Shown here one piece after another: positions 24,626-34,794 of a stretch of 64,000 nt of DNA. The DNA is from Diplolepis rosae (Eukaryota > Arthropoda > Insecta > Hymenoptera > Diplolepididae). Where the stretch lies: positions 4,092,001 to 4,156,000 of the forward strand of contig JAPYXD010000727.1 in NCBI GenBank assembly GCA_030998225.1. Direction: 5' to 3'. Made by a program: the position numbers and the translations under genes. Each line of letters begins with the position of its first letter. Position 1 is the stretch's first letter. The notes below the pieces were generated by a model, which was not told where the DNA came from, did no database searches, and saw only the letters and a list, made by a program, of their open reading frames with translations.

Positions 24626-24943
24626 TTAATGTTCACCGGTGATTTCAATTTTATCAATATCTGAACGGTATTTCCATTTACGACAGTACTACCTTAATGG
24701 CACTTCTTTGCTAAACAAATTCAGACATTGTGAAAATGGAAAAAATCACTTTTAGTCGTTTTGAAAACACAAGCCTAACTATGTAACAAATGATGTCATT
24801 AACGTGAAATTTGGCGCAGATGTCAGTAACAGTAGGACCAACATAAAAATAAAAGAGATTGCCCGAATCGGTTAGCCCGCGAAGTTTAAATTTAAAATTC
24901 ACCTTAGTTTTTGCCAACAGTAGTATGATTTTTAATTAATCAT

Positions 24944-25053
24944 ATATGAATCCCAAGCGCAAAAAATCATGGGAATGCCCGAACATTCCTTGACGTTAAC
25001 GGCCAGACTGAATATTCACGGTAACAAGGTTATGCTCTGCATTTGGTATATAA
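24944..25053 (+). pseudogene. mariner transposase fragment
   Basis: About 35 codons read YMNPKRKKSWG, a frameshift, then MPEHSLTLTARLNIHGNKVMLCIW. This matches the mid-region just after the first catalytic Asp in the mariner lineage seen at 33.4 kb (NP.R.KSWG.PGHAS....PNIHG.K..LCIWW). No ends or neighbouring mariner sequence remain, so it is an orphan fragment beside the right end of the 22183-24920 mariner. Confidence 0.85.
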
Positions 25054-26038
25054 TATATTTTGGGGCAGTTCTGTTAAACGTTGACAAAATACTTCTTCTA
25101 ATTTTATATCTTTTTGAAAAAGAGTTTAATGAAGTTAACAATTTTTTATCATGAAACAAGAAAATTTGGGTTGAAATTACTCAAGAGCATTCCAATTTCC
25201 AGTTGATAAATGAATTTTCGACAAGTATGTCTTTTCCTCAAAATATGTAATGAGTCTATCCCCGGAAATCGCGAGTCGCTGAATTCGAGCATAGATTTAA
25301 ATAACGAGTCTGACGTTTCTTTTATCCAGATTATTTGCAAGAGGTATTTCGTATTACAGATTGTACAGGATACGCTGCTGCGCATATTTAATTTTGTTTC
25401 TATTGCTTATGCCAACTGAGCTGCAGTTGAGAATACCTGAGGTTCTGTCCTATTTTCTTAGAGTTGAGAAAAAACTCGATATGGTTACAGAAATTGTAGA
25501 ACATGTTGAACAAGCGTAATATTAATGCCAAAGTTTAAACTATAAAATACGCTAATTTTAACCATGAATGGAGATCGTACAACTTTCGTAGTAAATTGAG
25601 AAACATTTCCAAATCAGAAGAAAATATTTGCAAAGAACAAGTGCAAATTGAAACAATGAGCATTCGATAAATAATTTTTAAATTAATATTGGTTGTGAAA
25701 TGATGTGAAGAAACATTTCTGTAGAATCTCTTCTGAAAGCTCTTGAATCTTTAGAAGAAAGTGTAAAAAGCAGGTGAGTGATGCTTTTGTGAGCTTTGTA
25801 CGTGATCATTTCACGAATCACATTTCCTCCGTAAACCGTTTCTATAATCTTAAGTGCCTATCATTTATATACTTCACCAAATTCATTCATTGCCAGCGAG
25901 GAATTTAGCGAACTTTCAGAACGTTGAGGATTCTCCCAATTTTCAGGATAAATCATGTCTATTTGTGTTCATGTTGTCTAAATTAAGAAACTTTCATAAA
26001 TTTGAAAAATTAAAATTAAAATTAATAATAAAAATTTT
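25054..26038. other. No gene recognised
   Basis: AT-rich sequence with short overlapping frames on both strands (25149-25419), none recognisable. Confidence 0.4.
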
Positions 26039-26225
26039 CTGATTTTTCCAAATCATTTCAGTCGATTTTGTCGATCATTAGAAGACTATCACTATCAGTG
26101 ACAACGGAACTCTACTATATCGAAATTATCAACCTATGATTTAGAATTAATTTAACGTTATTTAAAACTAGATGGAATTTTTTAATATAAATTGAAGAAA
26201 TTTTCTGTGAAAAAAGGAACGCTTC

Positions 26226-26297
26226 CACTCCGCTAGGTATCGAGCCCAGGACCTTTTGATTGCCGATCGAATGCTCTATCATCTGAGCTACGGAGGT
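26226..26297 (-). ncRNA. tRNA-like module 1 (probable tRNA-derived repeat)
   Basis: 72 nt that fold as a cloverleaf: five acceptor pairs (CCTCCG side with CGGAG), D-stem GCTC/GAGC, five-pair anticodon stem, five-base variable loop, and a T-arm with one mismatched pair. The loop context places GGC or its variant at the anticodon, but position 33 is C rather than U. The acceptor is imperfect, and identical sequence flanks the other copies. It is therefore a tRNA-derived repeat, not a functional tRNA. The module is bounded by inverted TTTTCTGTGA/TCTCACAGAA sequence. Confidence 0.7.
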
Positions 26298-26550
26298 TCC
26301 ACAAAACTTTTCTCACAGAATCTATTTACGCCTCATGTGGCTACGGATAAACCACAAACTATTTTCTGATTTTTCCAAATCATTTCAGTTGATTATGTCG
26401 ATCATTAGAAGAGTGTATCACTATCATTGACAACGGAACTCTACTATATCGAAATTATCTACCTATGATTTAGAATTAATTTAACGTTATTTAAAACAAG
26501 ATGGAATTTTCCAATATAAATTGAAGAAATTTTCTGTGAAAAAAGGAACG

Positions 26551-26602
26551 CTTCCACTCCGCTGGGCATCGAGCCCAGGACCTTTCGATTGCCGGTCGAA
26601 TT
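26551..26602 (-). repeat. tRNA-like module 2, truncated
   Basis: The 3' half of the same module (T-arm CTGGG..CCCAG, anticodon arm) is kept. The 5' half is lost where the sequence jumps to TTCTGTGAGAAAAG, forming a local palindrome with module 3. Confidence 0.7.
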
Positions 26603-26623
26603 CTGTGAGAAAAGTTCTGTGGA

Positions 26624-26694
26624 ACCTTCGTAGCTCAGATGATAGAGCATTCGAGCGGCAATCGAAAGGTCCTGGGTCAATACCCAGCCGAGTG
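26624..26694 (+). ncRNA. tRNA-like module 3
   Basis: Same module in plus orientation, starting ACCTTCGTAGCTCAGATGAT. D- and anticodon arms are intact. The T-loop is one base short and two acceptor pairs are lost. Sequence beyond it (GAAGCGTTCATTTTTTCACA) matches the flank of modules 1 and 2 in reverse, giving head-to-head repeats. Confidence 0.7.
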
Positions 26695-26735
26695 GAAGCG
26701 TTCATTTTTTCACAGAAAATTTTCTTCAATAATAA

Positions 26736-27963
26736 TAATTATTGACTTTACAATTAAAATATTTGTCATATCCTTAGCAATAAAAAGATCTTTAATACGA
26801 TCTTTGAAATTTAAGAATTGCTGTGGCAACAGTTTGATAAAGCGAGCCAAGATATCTTAAGGAAATAAAAGAGGAATTTTCTGCAGCATTTAGCTAAGAC
26901 ATTTTGCAAGCTCGTAATACTATAGATGCTAATATGAGATAAGCTTGTCTCTGGAAACCAGAGACATAAATTCAAGGTGGTAATACGTCGAGGGGCCCGG
27001 TTAACTGACAAAGAGTAATTTTTTGTCAAAAAGAAAAGTTTGTCGCTCGAATTGGTGCCAGCAATGTCGTTTCGTGGAGAACGAAAAGTAAAAATAATAA
27101 AGAGATCTGTAAGGGCAAGGGTGAGAGAGAAAAAGTGAGAGGAAAAGGAAGAAAGGGAAAAGAGACGAGAGAGTACGAAAGAAGAAAGCACTGCTTGGTT
27201 TGCAGTCTGCAGACTTGTCAGCAGCACGCTTCGTCGTCGTGTCGCTGATTTACACACTGAATTTTTAAAGTTCACTCTCGTCTTTCAACCTTCTGCAAGC
27301 TGAACAATTTTTCTTGAATGATCTGAAATCTTGCGAACGTGGAAATCCATTAGAAGCGATGAAAGATTAAAGTCCCTTGGAAACATCTCTTTTACAGGAT
27401 TATGTTGACGGCATTGTCTCCTTTCTATAGTCTATATAAAAACAATTTTAAAATCTTATTAATTTATGAAAAACAGTACTGAATATTATCAAAGACTTTT
27501 AGATTTAAGGAGCAGTTGAAGTAGAAAGTTAAAATCTCTATAAGAATATTTGAATTGAGTTTGTGATGATATGAGAGAAGAACATGTATGACAACCACCA
27601 GAGTACGTATGTGTCTTTTTGTCTTAAATCATTCTTTCAACCGTTAAATTGCAAAATATCCCACGGGAAATTCTTCTTGCCACCGGAAGTTCGTATCCTT
27701 CTTTGAAACTAGTGTTCCGCAAACAACGAAGATAGATGAGTAGAGGTTCGACTTTGGATACCTTCGCATCTTCTTATGGGGTGTATAAATCAACCGATTT
27801 TGGCACATCCATTTTTTCGACCGTCAATCGCTTTTTCTTAGGTATTTCATAAAGTTTTCAATTAGAATGGTTCTGTTCTTTTATTCCATCTGTAAATGAG
27901 TTTATTCCTTGACACTCTCAAAGATAGAACAGTGCTGAATATATCTTTTACATCTGCTTTTAT
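26736..27963. other. No gene recognised; purine-rich stretch
   Basis: A purine-rich run occupies about 27030-27190 on the plus strand. It creates a 154-codon minus-strand frame (26811-27275) rich in Ser, Leu and Phe that I regard as compositional. The rest is ordinary AT-rich sequence. Confidence 0.4.
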
Positions 27964-27967
27964 TTAA

Positions 27968-28633
27968 GGTAGTTTTCATCCACGAAAATTAGACCTCGGG
28001 TATAAATAGATAATTTTGCTTTCAAGAATAGCAATATTATTATTGAACGGCTATTTTTAAAAAGAAAAGATTATTTTACATGAACCAAATTTGAAACACA
28101 GAAAAATAATTTTATTAACAAATTTTATTTTTGACCCAACTTTTTTTCTTATCGCTCCTTACCAAATTTTGAAAAATTATGCGATTCTAATAAATCATGA
28201 ACCATTTTTTTATAGAAAAGATTTCCCACAACTTCACCGTTTCTGTTTTTTAAAAATAAATTCTTTAAAGGCTGAAACCATTAAAAACATATTTTCCAAA
28301 ACGAAATTTTTATAAACAATTGCTGAATTTGATAATAAATAATTTATTTTCGGAAATTGGGAATGGTTAAGTTATAGGGAATCTTTTTCTTGAAAAAGTC
28401 ATTTGTAATTTATTAAAATCGCATAATTTTTTAAAATTTTATATGAAGCGATAAGAAAAAAAGTTGGGGCAAAAATAAAATTTATTAATAGAATTATTTT
28501 TCTATATTTAAAATTTTTTTCATGGAAATTAATCTTTTCTCTTCCAAAATAGTCATTTAATAATAATATTCCTATTCTTGAAAGCAAAATTATCTATTTT
28601 TGCCTGAGGTCTAATTTTCGTGGATCAACTACC
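27968..28633. mobile_element. TTAA element C, abutting H1
   Basis: 666 bp between TTAA 27964-27967 and 28634-28637. Ends GGTAGTT..ATCCACGAAAAT and complement. The arms are near-complementary to the centre. Its right TTAA is also the left TTAA of element H1. One arm recurs at 59394-59760. Frames at 28091-28315 and 28399-28587 are the two arms of the palindrome read out and are not genes. Confidence 0.9.
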
Positions 28634-28822
28634 TTAAGGAATTAGTCGCAGTCGGAGGAGGAAGAAAAGCGTATTTTTGAAAATCGTTTTCCCTTTCCTA
28701 TATGCATATATTTTATTCAATAAATTCAGCATTCGAGAGTATATAATTTTATTGATGTTTCATCAAAAGTTCTTTAAAAAATAATTTAAAATATTTAAAT
28801 TCAAATTTAAGAATTTGAAATC

Positions 28823-28890
28823 CTTCTGTGAACAAAAGACGCTCTCGACTGGGTTTCGAGCCCAGGTCTTTCGATTGCCGGTCGACTGCT
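28823..28890 (-). repeat. tRNA-like module 4, partial
   Basis: TTCTGTGAACAAAAGACGCT then the T-arm (CTGGG/CCCAG) and anticodon arm of the 26-kb module. It ends abruptly at about 28890. Confidence 0.65.
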
Positions 28891-28906
28891 ATAAAATGTT
28901 GATATT

Positions 28907-28975
28907 CATATTTTCAAACGTTTCGACTCAGATTGGAGTCCTGATTAGTGACAATTTATTTCTATAAAAAATACA
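28907..28975 (-). repeat. Copy of an interspersed repeat with degraded hammerhead-like core
   Basis: Shares about 65 bp with 40400-40470, including ACTCAGATTGGAGTCCT and AATTTATTTCTATAAAAAAT. In the minus strand the core that reads CTGATGA at 40 kb is CTAATCA here. Confidence 0.6.
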
Positions 28976-29399
28976 AAAAAAAAATTAAAAATTACCCTTA
29001 TGAAAGAAAAACCAAATCCGCAAAAATAAACAAATATTTCTGAAAGTTCCCAGAAAACTTCCTCTAACGGTAAGAAACAACATAGTCGCTGGAATTTTTC
29101 CGAAATCAAAAATTTATTAGAGACTTTCTACCGGGACAACCACAAAAACATGGTTTTTTATTTACATTAAAATATTGTTTAAAGAAAAATGTTTTGACAT
29201 GTTTCATTTAATTGATTGACTCCTCTAAAGTATTCCACGTCAATTGATAAAAAATACATACGATTTCGTAAAAACTGACCGAGTAATAGCAATTTATATT
29301 TTGAAACACACTGATTTTCGATCATTTTTTATGACAAAGAATTGAGTGTTTTTAATTTTTATCTAAAAAACTATTAAGTTTGTATAAAAATTGTATTAA

Positions 29400-29960
29400 C
29401 CCATTATTACCCAAGGGAAATCCAGGCTAAATAGCACCAAACTAACTATTGAATCACTGTCCAAATGAAAAAAAAAATTTAGCCGTGTTTTTTCCTTTTG
29501 CGATTCCAATTGTTTATGCGAAATTATTTAAACAAATTGAGAAAAATTTTGCAATTTCAAAAAACTGATAATGCCAATCGATTCTAGGGGAAAAATCAAG
29601 TCGAAAACCTCTATACCATTTTTTTTACACGTGTAATCTGTTACCTAAAAGCAACCCTAAACCCTAATCGGTTCGAATAAAATCTTGATTTCCGGATAAA
29701 CCTGAGTATTTTATTTTCTAACGATAATACACTAACAAAATAGAATCTGACAAAAAAATGGTAAAGAGGTTTTCGACTTGCTTTTTCCCTTAAAATCGAT
29801 TGGCATTATCAGTTTCTTGAAATTGCAAAATTTTTCTTAATTTGTTTAAATAATTTCGCATAAACAATTGGAATCGCAAGAAGAAAAAACGTAGGTAAAT
29901 TTTTTTTTCATTTGGACAGTGATCCAATAGTTACCTGGATTTCGCTTGGGTAATAATGGG
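29400..29960. mobile_element. TTAA element I, nested in H1
   Basis: 561 bp between TTAA 29396-29399 and 29961-29964. Ends CCCATTATTACCCAAG and complement. The two halves are near-complements across about 250 bp each. Unlike most TTAA elements here it starts CCC, as canonical piggyBac ends do. Confidence 0.92.
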
Positions 29961-30292
29961 TTAAGATAAAAAGTGCGTCATGACAAATTCTACAAAACGG
30001 TATTTTTGTTTTTGCGAATGACCGAAAACAAATTTTTATCACGATTTTTGTGCGCAGTAAATAGTTTTCCGCGATTTCGAGCGTTCGGCGAGTTATTGCT
30101 GGTGGCCCTTCAATTACGCATTTAAATTTTTAAGTATAGCTTACATGTGAATGAAAGTTTTATTTGTCTACTAATATAGCTTGGATCGACTTCAAATTTG
30201 GAGATCATATTTCCAAGATGTTACACTATAAGAATATGCAAAAACCCAAAAATCGATTTTTTGAAAATTCCAACTGCGACTAACCCCTTAAA

Positions 30293-30940
30293 GTATTTTG
30301 TTACCTGACAGGATGTGACTGCAGGTTCAGGCTCAAATTCTAACGAAGATTCGAATAGTTTTCTCTGCATGAAATCCTTTTTGTTAAATTAAAACTATTC
30401 ACGGTTAGAGATTTTTACTTGGCATAGTAATATAGTGAATTTAAAAAGATTGGCATTCCTTTTTAAAATTAGCTGATTGTTCTGTTTTGAAGTCCAGGCA
30501 GATTGAACATTCGAATAAAAGATTTACATTAGAACTTCACATAATAAGTGGTCATAAGTAGAATAAAAGAGGAGGATGAATAGCAGTCGTTGGCAATAGT
30601 TTTTTTTCTGAATTTGCTGGCGCTGCGACATACCGACCAATAGACTCGGTGTGAAGTGTCTCAACTGGTCTGAATGTTCTTGTTGACTACGTTCGTCGCT
30701 CAGAGCCCAGACTGCGCTTGTAATTGAATCGGTTCTAACAGAAAAGCACGATTCTGCCAGATTGCAAATAGTCCCTAGGGGCAGAAAGAGAGAACTAAAG
30801 CTAAAGGACCAGAAAAGGGATAAAAGTTGTGAGAACTGGATAATAAGTTGATATCAAGAACTAGCTAAGGTTAATCTCATGCTTTAAGTATCATAATTTC
30901 TGGATCTAGACTGTTAAAGTTTCTCTAATGAATTTAGCAT
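30293..30940. other. No gene recognised
   Basis: About 30560-30870 is of normal complexity and looks unique. No convincing frame. Confidence 0.4.
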
Positions 30941-30944
30941 TTAA

Positions 30945-31301
30945 GGACATGTGATACTTAAGAAAAGTAACAAATTTATATGAACAATTTAGTCCAGTTT
31001 CTAAATGTTTGTATCCAAAGTAGATAAAATGTTATTTTCAAAATTTGAGGAATAGTAAAGAAGATAAAAATAGTCGTAGATAGACTACTTTTGGTTTTAA
31101 TAATGAACAAAAAAGTCACAAAATATTTTGCTAAAATTGAACTTCCTTTTATTTTCGAAACCAAATTTAGTCCATCTGCATCCATTTTTAACTTATCTAC
31201 AATTTCCCAAATTTTAAAAACAAAATTTTATCTACTTTGAACACAACATGTCGAAACCTAATATCAATAAAATTGGCTAATTTCTTAAGTATCACATGTC
31301 C
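30945..31301. mobile_element. TTAA element M, abutting J3
   Basis: 357 bp between TTAA 30941-30944 and 31302-31305. Ends GGACATGTGATACTTAAGAA and complement. The right TTAA is shared with the next element. Confidence 0.88.
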
Positions 31302-31305
31302 TTAA

Positions 31306-31652
31306 GGTCATGGATCAACCAGCCTATATGATCGAATTTCTATCATATCGACATTATTTTGTCTGTAAACTCATTTCGATGCAAAATAAGATATAAAATT
31401 CAAAATTTATGAAAATCATAAAAGGCACTAAGGGTTAACTCTTAGATTTTTAGAGCTACAAAAAGATTGTTCTTTTTGAAATATTTTCTTTGTCATTATA
31501 CAAATCTAAGCCTTGACAGACCTGCTTTAGTGCCTTTTCTAAAATTTCGAAAATTTTAAAATCTACATCTCATTTTGCATGGACATGAGTTTACAGACAT
31601 TAAATCCCGGTAAAGTAAGAATTTGATTATATGGTCCAGTTGTTCTATTACC
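31306..31652. mobile_element. TTAA element J, copy 3
   Basis: Begins GGTCATGGATCAACCAG after TTAA 31302-31305. The right end is a worn complement before TTGA 31653-31656 (one change from TTAA). Interior halves are partly complementary. Confidence 0.78.
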
Positions 31653-31669
31653 TTGAACTTTTTTTTATA

Positions 31670-31948
31670 CACGGAGAAACTTTATATATCAATTTTTGCT
31701 ATAATATCTATCAATTTTGGGAAAAACGTATCGCTTTCAGAATTTTTGCTAGTAAAGATACAAAACTTTATAATAATGATATGAAACTTCAGCATAGTTC
31801 ATAGCAAATTTTACTATATTTTATTCTAAAGTTTCATATCATTATTATAAAGTTTAGTATTTTTACTAACAAAAATTCTCAAAGTGATACGTTTTTCCCT
31901 AAATTGAAAAATACTATAGTAAAAATTGATATAAAAAGTTTCTCCGTG
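31670..31948. mobile_element. 279-bp CACGGAGAAA element, copy b
   Basis: Flanked by TA (31668-31669, 31949-31950). Same ends, hairpin structure and exact length as copies at 3170 and 32693. It lies 13 bases to the right of element J3. Confidence 0.9.
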
Positions 31949-31950
31949 TA

Positions 31951-32656
31951 TAATATCACTTTCAGATACTTCATTTGGCACACATGATATTTCCAAATTG
32001 TCATTTAGAATTAGTATGTAAATATATTTATTTAAATATATGAAAATTACAAAAATTTCTAACGGTGCAGTGATCATTTAGAAATCTACAGTCACTTTCT
32101 TAAAAAATAGATTATTCGGATTTCTGGAGTGAAAATTAATACAGATATGTGCAAAATACCGATTTTCAAAATATTCATCATAACAATGCTTTCTCATCGA
32201 GGAAGCAAGATCGTGACTGTGATAACAACATGCATTTGCATAAGTTTGTGTTTCTTGCACAGTTTATCCTGCAGCCCACTCGTTGCATATTGCACTGTAT
32301 AGTTACAGAATACCACCTGCGTGATGTAGATTTTAAGGTGATGTGTAATTCACTTTCTGACATAATATAATTTTGTGGATCAATGCACTTATACTTACAC
32401 GTAACGTCAAAGAGAAACCAAGGTAGAGAACGTGAGTGCTGGTCAAAGCCTTAATTTACATCTTTACACTTTAACCTCAAGCTAATTGTATCAAGCTGGC
32501 GACCAAGGGCGAATAAAGAGCTTTAACATACAGAATAGAGACTGCGTGTTCAGCGCAGAACGAGATTCCTTCCTTTGTGAATTATAACTATTCTGCCAAA
32601 TAAAAGAGCTATCAGACTCGAAAATATATTTTAATTTTTGGTATCGAAGTAATATA
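31951..32656. other. No gene recognised
   Basis: 32090-32600 is of normal complexity and unique in the window. Overlapping short frames on both strands (32078-32370) are unrecognised. Confidence 0.4.
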
Positions 32657-32692
32657 CACTGCTGTGCAAAAGTCGCCGGGCACTTGTATTTA

Positions 32693-32971
32693 CACGGAGA
32701 AACTTTTTATATCAATTTTTACTATAGTATTTTTCAATTTAGGGAAAAACGTATCACATTGAGAATTTTTGTTAGTAAAAATACTAAACTTTATAATAAT
32801 GATATGAAACTTCAGCGTAGTTCATAGCAAATTTTAATATAGTTTATACTGAAGTTTCATATCATTATTATAAAGTTTAGTATTTTTACTAACAAAAATT
32901 CTCAAAGTGGTACGTTTTTCCCTAAATTGAAAAATACTATAGTAAAAATTGATATAAAAAGTTTCTCCGTG
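32693..32971. mobile_element. 279-bp CACGGAGAAA element, copy c
   Basis: TA at 32691-32692 and 32972-32973. The same locus without insertion is seen around 1097-1098, where the flanks GGGCACTTGT and CCATTCACAT are joined. The insertion and its TA duplication are therefore demonstrable from the window itself. Confidence 0.95.
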
Positions 32972-33319
32972 TAACCATTCACATATCAAAGTTTCTAATT
33001 TATGAAATATCTAACAATTAATTTTTTCCTTATAATAATACGAAAGGTAACAAAATTCCACAATTAATGACCCCAAAACGAACTGTTTTAGTCATTTATT
33101 AACGAAGATATTGCGAGAAAAGTCAAAATTCAAAGCTTTTGAAATAATGAATATTTTGTAACTTTTCGTGACTCATTTCAAACTGAGATTCACGTAGAAT
33201 GTCAGTAATGTAACAAGTAAATTATAATCGTTTTTCTTGAATGCAGTAAAATCTGTATCTGAATTTGCGAATCTGCATCAAATCTGAAAAAGTTATAAAA
33301 TTTCAAATTTATGAAATTA

Positions 33320-34330
33320 TTGTGTGTACAACTTTGCTTCCGCCGTTTTTCCCAAAATTTGAGGCTTTATTCTTAAAAAGTGATTCCCTTTTTATGATTC
33401 AAAGTAATGTCCATCGCGAGGCACTACTTTTCTCCATCTTTCTGGCAATTTTCGGATACCATCTCGAAAAAATGATGTGTCTTTTGAGGCGATCCACGAA
33501 TCGATCCATTTTTTGACTTGTTCATAAGAGCGGAAATGCCGATGAGCCAGACCGTGTGCCATCGATCGAAACAAAAGGTAGTCGGAAGGAGCAACGTCTG
33601 GAGAGTACAGCGGGTTGGGTGAAACCTCCCATTTTAGCGTTTCCAAGTATGTCTTGACCAGCCTTGCGACACGTGGCCGAGCATTGTCATGCTGGAGGAT
33701 AACTTTGTCGTGTCTCTCTTGGTACTGTGGCCGCTTCTCCTTCAATGCTCGGCTCAAACTCATCAATTTCGTTCCATACCGATCCCCTGTGATGGTTTCA
33801 CTCGGTTTAAACAGCTCATAATACATCACATCGAGCTGGTCCCACCAAATGCAGAGAATAACCTTGGTACCGTGAATATTCGGTCTGGCCGTCGACATGG
33901 AGGCATGTCCGGGCATTCCTCATGATTTTCTGCGCATGGGATTATCGTAGTGGGACCATTTTTCGTCTCCGGTCACATTTGAAGAAAATGTTCACAAGCA
34001 AAGGAACGCTGTTCAACATCTTTCGTCTTCAACTCGTACGGAACCCAATGTCCTTGTTTCTAACTAACTCCCATGGCTTTGAGGCGTTTCGAAATTTTTC
34101 TTGCTTTTGGCACTAGTCTTCAGTAAGTAATGCCTCCAATTCAGAATATCCGAAAATTTTCTCTTTTACACCGCCATGCCGGTCGTCGACAGCAAAATTC
34201 ACTATTGTGGTGCTGTCGTTATGTTGACAGATATCCAAGCTTACTGTGTGACATTTTGATCTGCCTATTTCGACCAGCACTTACCGCTACAGACATCTAT
34301 CGAAAAACGGCGGAAGCAAAGTTGTACACC
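33320..34330 (-). mobile_element. mariner element 1 with both ends
   Basis: Inverted ends GTGTACAACTTTGCTTCCGC and complement, beside TA at 33318-33319 and 34331-34332. The left terminus carries about two extra bases. Length near 1.0 kb, shorter than a full mariner (about 1.3 kb), because the amino-terminal coding region is missing. Confidence 0.88.
33392..34175 (-). pseudogene. mariner transposase (D,D34D), N-terminally deleted
   Basis: An open stretch of 174 codons (33392-33916) covers GMPGHAS through PNIHGTKVILCIWWD, LSRALKEKRPQYQERHDKV, LQHDNARPR, LYSPDVAPSDY and the end DGHYFES. Upstream, in broken frames, are an LEALL segment near 34130-34175 and a TGDEKW motif followed by a tryptophan changed to stop. 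All three catalytic aspartates are visible (TGDE, QHDNA, APSD). However, the DNA-binding amino end is gone and frameshifts and a stop intervene, so no active protein can be made. The lineage resembles the mariners I associate with the mellifera subfamily, a moderate-confidence recollection. Confidence 0.93.
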
Positions 34331-34794
34331 TAATATTTATGAAGGAATGTTTTGAAAATAATTATATTGTATATTTTAATGATGTTTTCAATTTTTTTCA
34401 TATTATATCCGGTGTACAAATAAGTTTCCGCCGTTTAACAAAAGTTGGCGTTACCAGTAAATTTTGGTTGAAATTGACAGATGTAAAACGTTACTGTCGT
34501 AAGGTTGGAGATCTGTCAACAACATAACCTTGAAATATTAATGAATTTTTATTAGTATAATATATTCTTTTGTGTGCGAAAATGTCGAGTTTTAAGCCGA
34601 ATAAGCGTCATTTGCGGGGACTTTTGATTTACTTGTTCAATTTGAAGAAATCTGCAACTGAGGCGCATCGTTTGCTTGTAGGAACATATGGTGAGGCTGC
34701 CTTAAGTGAGAGAAGTTGTCGTGAGTGTTTCCAAAATTTTAAGAACAGTGGATTTGACATCGAAGACAAAGAACATGGCGGAAGGTCGAAAGTG

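Larger units (their letters stand above)
22881..24693. mobile_element. TTAA element A, inserted in mariner
   Basis: 1,813 bp between TTAA 22877-22880 and 24694-24697. Ends GGTAGTACTGTCG and complement. Removing it restores the mariner amino-terminal codons. It contains an internal inverted repeat at 23091-23400 and element B at 23899-24625. A relative of its 23640-23780 segment is seen at about 57865-57995. No transposase recognised. Confidence 0.9.
22233..24728 (-). pseudogene. mariner transposase, interrupted and deleted
   Basis: The start is the ATG complementary to 24726-24728, reading MSEFV then a stop. The insert at 22881-24693 splits the next residues (..SAIK | FCLRNEISVAETL). The helix-turn-helix region continues through a GRPST segment and a stop. 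A deletion junction near 22560 then fuses NTVSKDILG to ADKSWFLHH with a frame change. The carboxy half ends GGGYFEGGEIYLDK at 22233. The first catalytic Asp is deleted. The HHDNAPSHT motif reads HHGHAPSHT (Asp to Gly) and the third Asp of the PPYSPDLAPCD segment is Glu. The copy is catalytically dead, and family assignment to mariner is secure from these motifs. Confidence 0.92.
22183..24920 (-). mobile_element. mariner element with TA flanks, carrying two nested TTAA elements
   Basis: Terminal repeats start CTGTWGGCAAAAAYTAAGGT after TA at 22181-22182 and before TA at 24921-24922, so both ends are present. The mariner part itself is about 0.9 kb; the rest is element A (22881-24693) with element B inside. 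Orientation follows the transposase remnant on the minus strand. Confidence 0.93.
26041..26602. repeat. Tandem duplication, period about 327 bp
   Basis: The segment beginning GATTTTTCCAAATCATTTCA at 26041 repeats at 26368 with few changes, through CAACGGAACTCTACTATATC and into the tRNA-like module. The second unit breaks inside the module at about 26602. Confidence 0.88.
28638..30288. mobile_element. TTAA element H, copy 1
   Basis: 1,651 bp between TTAA 28634-28637 and 30289-30292. Left end GGAATTAGTCGCAGTC; right end, on the complement, GGGGTTAGTCGCAGTTGG. The outer 150-200 bp at both ends match element 49957-51811. The interior differs: here it holds a tRNA-like fragment (28823-28890), a hammerhead-core-like repeat (28907-28975) and nested element I. 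Confidence 0.85.

Noticed and set aside
26226..26297. Functional tRNA-Ala gene
   Set aside because: Cloverleaf is present, but position 33 is not U, the acceptor has only five pairs and the unit recurs with conserved flanks in degraded forms. A tRNA-derived repeat is the better reading.
26811..27275. 154-codon minus-strand open frame, the second longest outside clear mariner sequence considered
   Set aside because: It lies opposite a purine-rich stretch, is dominated by Ser, Leu and Phe, has no domain resemblance and spans an apparent repeat edge. Composition explains its length.
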